Shown piece after piece: positions 58,298 to 64,000 of a DNA stretch of 64,000 nt. The DNA lies in assembly GCA_010909165.1 (NCBI GenBank), contig VJWM01000284.1:1-64000 (forward strand). The letters run 5' to 3'. Position numbers and translations under genes: made by a program. Position 1 is the first letter of the stretch. Every line of letters begins with the position of its first letter. The DNA comes from Anthoceros angustus. Its lineage: Eukaryota > Streptophyta > Anthocerotopsida > Anthocerotales > Anthocerotaceae. The notes under the pieces are model-generated. The model was given only the letters and a program-made list of their open reading frames with translations, had not been told where the DNA came from and made no database searches.

Positions 58298-58676
58298 AAC
58301 ACTTGGAGCAACTTACCCAGTCGTCCTTACTTGGGGAATGGGGATGTCTATGACCTCTTTCGGTTTTGTTTCCAGCCCAGCCTGGATGCCCGGGTATGAC
58401 ATGGAAACTTGCACTACTTTCGCAGCCTTTCTCATTCTCAGGCCATTAGTTTCGACTCTTTGGATAGCTGGCGTCTGCGTGTATGGGGAGTTCAGTGTTT
58501 GTGACACGTCCTTGGGCGGCAAACATCCTGCTCACATACAAGCTAACCCGGATACGGCGAGCTCTGATGGAGTCTTACACTGCTTTAGGGATTCTCCTTT
58601 CTCTTCTACTTGAGAGCAGCAATTTTGCCTCTCAGCAGCTTTTTCGGGCGATTCTGTCATCTGCCCGCGCGGCGCT

Positions 58677-59877
58677 ATGGCTCGCAGAAAGAGATCGACG
58701 AAGAAGAAAGGGGCAACCGTGATCATAAGCATGCTGACTGCACAGGCGCGGAGGAGGCTCCCATGGATGAGAGATTGTGGAGTAATCTTCCCAAAGATTT
58801 ACTGGAACGAGTCATCTCTCGCCTACCTCTGCATGTTCTGTTTCAGGCTCGCACTATCTCCAAAGCCTGGAATCAGACTATACTGTCCCCAGCTTCGTCA
58901 CGACTTCTGCCGAGGCTCCCACCCGCGGCTCTTATGTTCCTATGTACATATCGAGAGGCGCTGAGAGGAGTGCCTCGCTTATGACTTCACTCTCAGCAGA
59001 TGGCAGAAGCTGCCGTCATTGTCATTTCTTCCTCGCCAGGTTGCCTCATATTGGGTCTCCACTGGAGCTGGTGGCCTTCTGTGCTTCAACTATGTGTCCG
59101 AGACCTTGAACCGTGAAGGCCAGATTGTTTGCAACCCCTCACAGGGATGTGGAGGGAGTTGCCCAGAATGGTTCCTGATCCTGGTATGTCCCTCTGGTTT
59201 TCCATATGCTTGTGGAGCGATCGTCCAACTCGTATAAGGTCATTGTCTCTCCGGACACTCAAAGTCAGAATCCTTATCAAATGCCTAATTCTTCCCTGGC
59301 CAACACGCAAGTTTATGACTCCAAGCTTGGCATTTGGACTATCACTGGGAGGCCCCCTGCGACTCAGCTATCATCATGGAGTGCATACTGCAACGGCTTC
59401 CTCTACTGTGTGGCGGTTGACAACAAGATTCAGTCATTGCCTCTGGGAGTGGTGTCTTACGATACCAGAACTGGAACTTGGAGTGATGCTGTAGCCACCG
59501 TTCCCAAAGGTTTCCAGATCCTCAAGATCATGGAGTGCGGATCGAATGTTTTCCTCGTCACAGACCTGCACGCCAAGGTGAACAAGTTTGTCAGCATTCA
59601 TATCTTCAAAAGGGACCCGGCTACTTCCGAGTTCCTTCCTTTTGCGGAAATGCCTCAGAAATTGTTCTTACAGTCCAAGTTCGACAAGGAGTTCTATGAT
59701 TGTGTCGGCGAAGACTATACTATATGCTTCACCAATTTCAAGCGCCAGCCCACACCTGTCTACAACCTGGCCCGAAACACTTGGAGCAACTTACCCAGTC
59801 GTCCTTACTTGGGGAATGGGGATGTCTATGACCTCTTTCGGTTTTGTTTCCAGCCCAGCCTGGATGCCCGGGTATGA
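58677..59877 (+). pseudogene. F-box/kelch-type protein, copy 2 (frame breaks in 5' half, intact 3' half)
   Basis: Nearly identical to copy 1, but several single-base run-length losses in the first half break the frame (G run near 58711, C run near 58890, G run near 58970, C run near 59136, C run near 59192). From 59206 the frame is open to a natural C-terminus, FCFQPSLDARV, stop 59875-59877. That ending resembles related plant F-box proteins, so it gives the true end of the family member. Confidence 0.85.
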
Positions 59878-60115
59878 CATGGAAACTTGCACTACTTTCG
59901 CAGCCTTTCTCATTCTCGGGCCATTAGTTTCGACTCTTTGGATAGCTGGCGTCTGCGTGTATGGGGAGTTCAGTGTTTGTGACACGTCCTTGGGCGGCAA
60001 ACATCCTGCTCACATACAAGCTAACCCGGATACGGCGAGCTCTGATGGAGTCTTACACTGCTTTAGGGATTCTCCTTTTCTCTTTCTACTTGAGAGCAGC
60101 AATTTTGCCTCTCAG

Positions 60116-60855
60116 AGATAGTCAATTTTTTTGGACCCTTTGCGTCCATAGCTGCAGTTGCACGTTTCCACCAGAAGCTTTGGTGTAAAGAGTGGAGAAC
60201 AACAGACGAACAAAGCCAGTCTTCCAGGCATCTCACTGTAGGAGTAACTTTTCTGCTGCTCACTGTAGGACTGATGTTTCTGCTGCTACCTTCGCGTGCA
60301 TTTGAGGGTTTTGTAAAACTAGTTGGTGACCATCCTGCCAAGCAAGTGACTGGATTACTTACTGGTCAATTTACGTATGAAGCCATCTCGTGTAAGGGAT
60401 TGTTTCGAACACGCTCGCTACATGGGCAGACTTTTCTGTAGTGTCGTCGTATTGGCGTGGTTTTATCAGGCTCGCAAGTTTCTAATCACGGTTAAGACCG
60501 TGCAGTTCATGAACAGCTGGTCAAACATCGAATGGCCTGTTGAACTGGAGATTAAATACGTTCGCTTGCTGGAACGATCCGACGGAAAACACCGTGGTTC
60601 TCAGCCGTGACCAAGAACCATTTCCCCGGATGGCAGTTGGGAGGAAACCAATCACCGCTACAGGGTACATTAATATTTGCACAATATGCATACATCATCG
60701 ACATCGCAATGGAACATGGGACAACTGACTTAAGTTCACATCAGATGCTAAGCACACTCCCTTCTCTTACAACAACCTCCTATTACAACTGCTTGCTGAC
60801 ATTACCCCGACTCCCGCATAACACCAGGTGAGTACTCGTTACTCTTCCTTCATTC
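60116..60855. other. spacer between F-box copy 2 and antisense PPR remnant
   Basis: No domain is recognised. A 77-codon plus-strand frame at 60377-60610 (MKPSRVRDCFEHARYMG...) recurs at 62080-62313 only because of the duplication. It is probably 3' UTR and intergenic DNA. Confidence 0.4.
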
Positions 60856-61311
60856 TCACGGCCGACCCTTATAACTGCAACAACCAGCTTCAAATCAACG
60901 CCACGGTACCCATCCGGTGACAACAATCTCTCTTCTCAACTCTGGACACGATCGGTGCACCCGTGGCAGTCACTGCACATGCGTAGATTCCTCGTTACCA
61001 GAAGAAGGCTACAACTCGAAGTGTTAAAGAGACCAAACGCCTGAGGTATCTCCCGGAATGCCCGCAACGCATATCTCCCTTCCCCTTCTCAGACAGTAGT
61101 TTCAACACCAACTTTGTCTGTAGTACGTGGCTCCTTCCTCCTTCGGATGTCCACTCATTCTCTCTACCTTGAGCGTGTTTTACCTCTACAAACGTACATA
61201 CCTTCTTCTGCACCTCCACGCCCGGCACTGCAGATTTCTCGTTAGCTCCTGCTACGCTTCTCTGTGTTTCAATCTCCTCTACATTGCTCCACTTACATGT
61301 ATCTGCATTGA
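60856..61311 (-). pseudogene. PPR-DYW C-terminal remnant, copy a (GRP terminus)
   Basis: Minus strand: from the duplication junction, part of the E+ region (PGVEVQKKVCTFVEVKH), then KLVLKLLSEKGKGDMRCGHS, NLRMCSDCHG and, after frame changes, FEAGCCSYKGRP with stop at 60856-60858. It is a DYW domain with the HxE region damaged (CGHSGRY instead of CGHAEKL), so deaminase activity is lost. The 5' part of the gene is cut off by the junction. Confidence 0.75.
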
Positions 61312-61585
61312 TATCTTCAAAGGGACCCGGCTACTTCCGAGTTCCTTCCTTTGCGGAAATGCCTCAGAAATTGTTCTTACAGTCCAAGTTCGACAAGGAG
61401 TTCTATGATTGTGTCGGCGAAGACTATACTATATGCTTCACCAATTTCAAGCGCCAGCCCACACCTGTCTACAACCTGGCCTGAAACACTTGAGCAACTT
61501 ACCCAGTCGTCCTTACTTGGGGAATGGGGATGTCTATGACCTCTTTCGGTTTTGTTTCCAGCCCAGCCTGGATGCCCGGGTATGA
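61312..61585 (+). pseudogene. F-box/kelch 3' fragment (third copy)
   Basis: Carries only the last part of the F-box coding region (EMPQKLFLQSKFDKEFYDC to LDARV). It matches copy 1, not copy 2, at the diagnostic sites: TGA at 61482-61484, the shorter A run and the shorter T run. It begins exactly at the duplication junction, fused to antisense PPR sequence. Confidence 0.85.
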
Positions 61586-62557
61586 CATGGAAACTTGCAC
61601 TACTTTCGCAGCCTTTCTCATTCTCAGGCCATTAGTTTCGACTCTTTGGATAGCTGGCGTCTGCGTGTATGGGGAGTTCAGTGTTTGTGACACGTCCTTG
61701 GGCGGCAAACATCCTGCTCACATACAAGCTAACCCGGATACGGCGAGCTCTGATGGAGTCTTACACTGCTTTAGGGATTCTCCTTCTCTTTCTACTTGAG
61801 AGCAGCAATTTTGCCTCTCAGAGATAGTCAATTTTTGGACCCTTTGCGTCCATAGCTGCAGTTGCACGTTTCACCAGAAGCTTTGGTGTAAAGAGTGGAG
61901 AACAACAGACGAACAAAGCCAGTCTTCCAGGCATCTCACTGTAGGAGTAACTTTTCTGCTGCTCACTGTAGGACTGATGTTTCTGCTGCTACCTTCGCGT
62001 GCATTTGAGGGTTTTGTAAAACTAGTTGGTGACCATCCTGCCAAGCAAGTGACTGGATTACTTACTGGTCAATTTACGTATGAAGCCATCTCGTGTAAGG
62101 GATTGTTTCGAACACGCTCGCTACATGGGCAGACTTTTCTGTAGTGTCGTCGTATTGGCGTGGTTTTATCAGGCTCGCAAGTTTCTAATCACGGTTAAGA
62201 CCGTGCAGTCTATGAACAGCTGGTCAAACATCGAATGGCCTGTTGAACTGGAGATTAAATACGTTCGCTTGCTGGAACGATCCGACGGAAAACACCGTGG
62301 TTCTCAGCCGTGACCAAGAACCATTTCCCCGGATGGCAGTTGGGAGGAAACCAATCACCGCTACAGGGTACATTAATATTTGCACAATATGCATACATCA
62401 TCGACATCGCAATGGAACATGGGACAACTGACTTAAGTTCACATCAGATGCTAAGCACACTCCCTTCTCTTACAACAACCTCCTATTACAACTGCTTGCT
62501 GACATTACCCTGACTCCGCATAACACCAGGTGAGTACTCGTTACTCTTCCTTCATTC
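61586..62557. other. duplicated spacer between F-box fragment and PPR remnant b
   Basis: Second copy of the 59878-60855 spacer. It differs from the first in a T run (61829 region), a TC/CT swap near 62209 and a few single-base run changes. No gene is recognised. Confidence 0.5.
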
Positions 62558-64000
62558 TCACGGCCGACCCTTATAACTGCAACAACCAGCTTCAAATCAA
62601 CGCCACGGTACCCATCCGGTGACAACAATCTCTCTTCTCAACTCTGGACACGATCGGTGCACCCGTGGCAGTCACTGCACATGCGTAGATTCCTCGTTAC
62701 CAGAAGAAGGCTACAACTCGAAGTGTTAAAGAGACCAAACGCCTGAGGTATCTCCCGGAATGCCCGCAACGCATATCTCCCTTCCCCTTCTCAGACAGTA
62801 GTTTCAACACCAACTTTGTCTGTAGTACGTGGCTCCTTCCTCCTTCGGATGTCCACTCATTCTCTCTACCTTGAGCGTGTTTTACCTCTACAAACGTACA
62901 TACCTTCTTCTGCACCTCCACGCCCGGCACTGCAGATTTCTCGTTAGCTCCTGCTACGCTTCTCTGTGTTTCAATCTCCTCTACATTGCTCCACTTACAT
63001 GTATCTGCATTGATATTGGCCATGAGGGGGTATGCGGACACCTGCTGATAGTCCAATCAACAGAGCTTTTCAGAACATCGGATCACCCTCTCAATATCCC
63101 CGTGACTTTCGAGGGCATTCAGCATATCGATTTGCTTTGCGCTGACATAAAAATAGCATGTTCTCTGCCGCATCTGAATGGCCTGCACTTGTCATGCTCC
63201 ATGGTCGGTTGATGCCATGCTACCATAGAATCGAAGTACTTGCGACCCTGTTTCATCAGTCCCTCATGACGGCATGCTGCTAAAAGGCAAGTGAAAGTAG
63301 CATGCTAGCATTTGGCTGAACGCCAGGGACTAACATATCCTCTATAGCAAGCTAGAGTGTCGTGATCTTCAACACAGGTACCACACCCAGCAATCAGGAC
63401 CGTCCATATCACCCACATCCCTAGAGGCCAATCTGTCAAAAACTTGGGATGAATCTTCCAGTTCGGCACATTTCGAATTCCCAACACCGCTACAGTGTCG
63501 TGATCTTCAACACATGTCCCGCACCCAGCAATCAGAACCGTCCATGTTACCCACATCCTTAGAGGCCAATCTGTCAAAAACTTGGCATGAATCTTCCAGT
63601 TTGGCATATTTCGAATTCCCATACATGTTCACCAGGCAGGTGCCCAACAGTATGCTATCTAGCTGCCTTCTTTCCACAATCTGCGAGTGCAGCTGCCTGC
63701 CCCATCTGTAAGGCACCGGCACTTGCACAGGGCTTCAGAACGCAACCTCTAAAGTCATGGGGCGGCCACAACAAGGCCTTCCTGCTCCATTGTCCGTAAT
63801 GAAGAAACGCCTCTTGGCCGAGCCCTTGCTGTGTGCATACCCAGCAAGCAGCACGATCGTGTCACAACATTCCTTATCGCCATAAATAACCCGGCATGAA
63901 CCGTCCAGTTCGCCTCATCTTGCAGACATGTTCACTAGGCAGTTGGCCACCTAGTGACAAGGCCGTCCACCTCCCCTGGAAGCAGCTGCCAGCCCTTCTG
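62558..64000 (-). pseudogene. PPR-DYW gene remnant, copy b, continuing past the window end
   Basis: Minus strand. From the right: PPR motifs (RQLHSQIVERRQLDSILLGTCLVNMYG), duplicated motif sequence at 63357-63632, the E region (YPLMANINADTCKWSNVEEIE), PGVEVQKKVCTFVEVKH and a broken DYW ending FEAGCCSYKGRP, stop 62558-62560. Many frame changes and stops make it a pseudogene. It is related to but diverged from the 27-33 kb array and also has the GRP ending. The 5' part lies outside the window. Confidence 0.78.
63357..63632. repeat. 138-bp tandem duplication inside PPR remnant
   Basis: GTGTCGTGATCTTCAACACA at 63357 recurs at 63495 (period 138, equal to 46 codons). The duplicate is about 90% identical and keeps frame on the minus strand, so it is an internal motif duplication of the PPR gene. 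Confidence 0.85.

Larger units (their letters stand above)
57151..60115. repeat. 1.48-kb tandem duplication of the F-box gene
   Basis: 57151-58632 recurs at 58633-60115 (offset 1482). The breakpoint shares CAG between the left edge (CCTCG/CAGCAGC) and the right edge (CCTCTCAG/AGATAG). It copies the gene from just upstream of its ATG, so copy 2 lacks the original promoter. Confidence 0.92.
59600..63016. repeat. 1.71-kb tandem duplication (F-box 3' end plus antisense PPR end)
   Basis: 59600-61311 recurs at 61312-63016 (offset about 1711). The join at 61311/61312 shows shared ATAT between the two edges (CATTC/ATATCTTC and CATTG/ATATTGGCC). The unit overlaps the second copy of the 1.48-kb F-box duplication. 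Confidence 0.92.

Overview
This window is nuclear DNA of a land plant. It holds spliced eukaryotic genes with short introns (about 70-150 nt), plant families (NPH3, RUS/DUF647, dehydroascorbate reductase, beta carbonic anhydrase, F-box/kelch, PPR-DYW), Ty1/copia remnants and a tRNA-Ile. Two clues narrow the lineage. An intact coiled-coil protein resembles outer-dynein-arm docking proteins, which implies flagellated sperm. The PPR genes carry DYW domains that end in Lys-Gly-Arg-Pro instead of Asp-Tyr-Trp, a variant class linked to U-to-C RNA editing in hornworts, lycophytes and ferns. Gene density and short introns fit a hornwort or small-intron lycophyte better than a fern, but the sequence alone does not settle it.

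Layout. 1-5.1 kb: retrotransposon debris (LTR-like GC-rich DNA, a copia RNase H scrap, a broken copia RT/RNase H) and local tandem duplications. 5.2-22 kb: a compact gene island with tRNA-Ile(AAU), a TrmH/SpoU 2'-O-methyltransferase, a 63-aa Cys-rich protein, a RUS3-like gene (15 exons), an AlkB-like dioxygenase, an NPH3 protein, the dynein-arm docking-like protein and a beta carbonic anhydrase. 23-26 kb: an AT-rich island with a frameshifted, otherwise complete small protein kinase. 27.4-33.4 kb: a tandem array of broken PPR-DYW genes. 34-46 kb: retrotransposon-rich DNA with a large copia element carrying an antisense ORF, a relic of a prokaryote-type DNA amino-methyltransferase, further copia fragments and a 35-bp hairpin minisatellite. 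46.8-64 kb: an unrecognised gene, a DHAR gene and an F-box/kelch gene, each involved in a 1.2-1.7 kb tandem duplication, then antisense PPR-DYW remnants.

Five large two-copy tandem duplications lie between 28 and 63 kb. Their copies differ mainly in homopolymer or dinucleotide run lengths, and two overlapping ones show haplotype-like phasing of substitutions. Many of the 'pseudogene' frameshifts in this half may therefore be assembly or consensus errors, so broken genes there should be read with caution. Exon coordinates were worked out by hand from splice consensus, reading-frame continuity and family homology. None was checked by alignment or transcript data.
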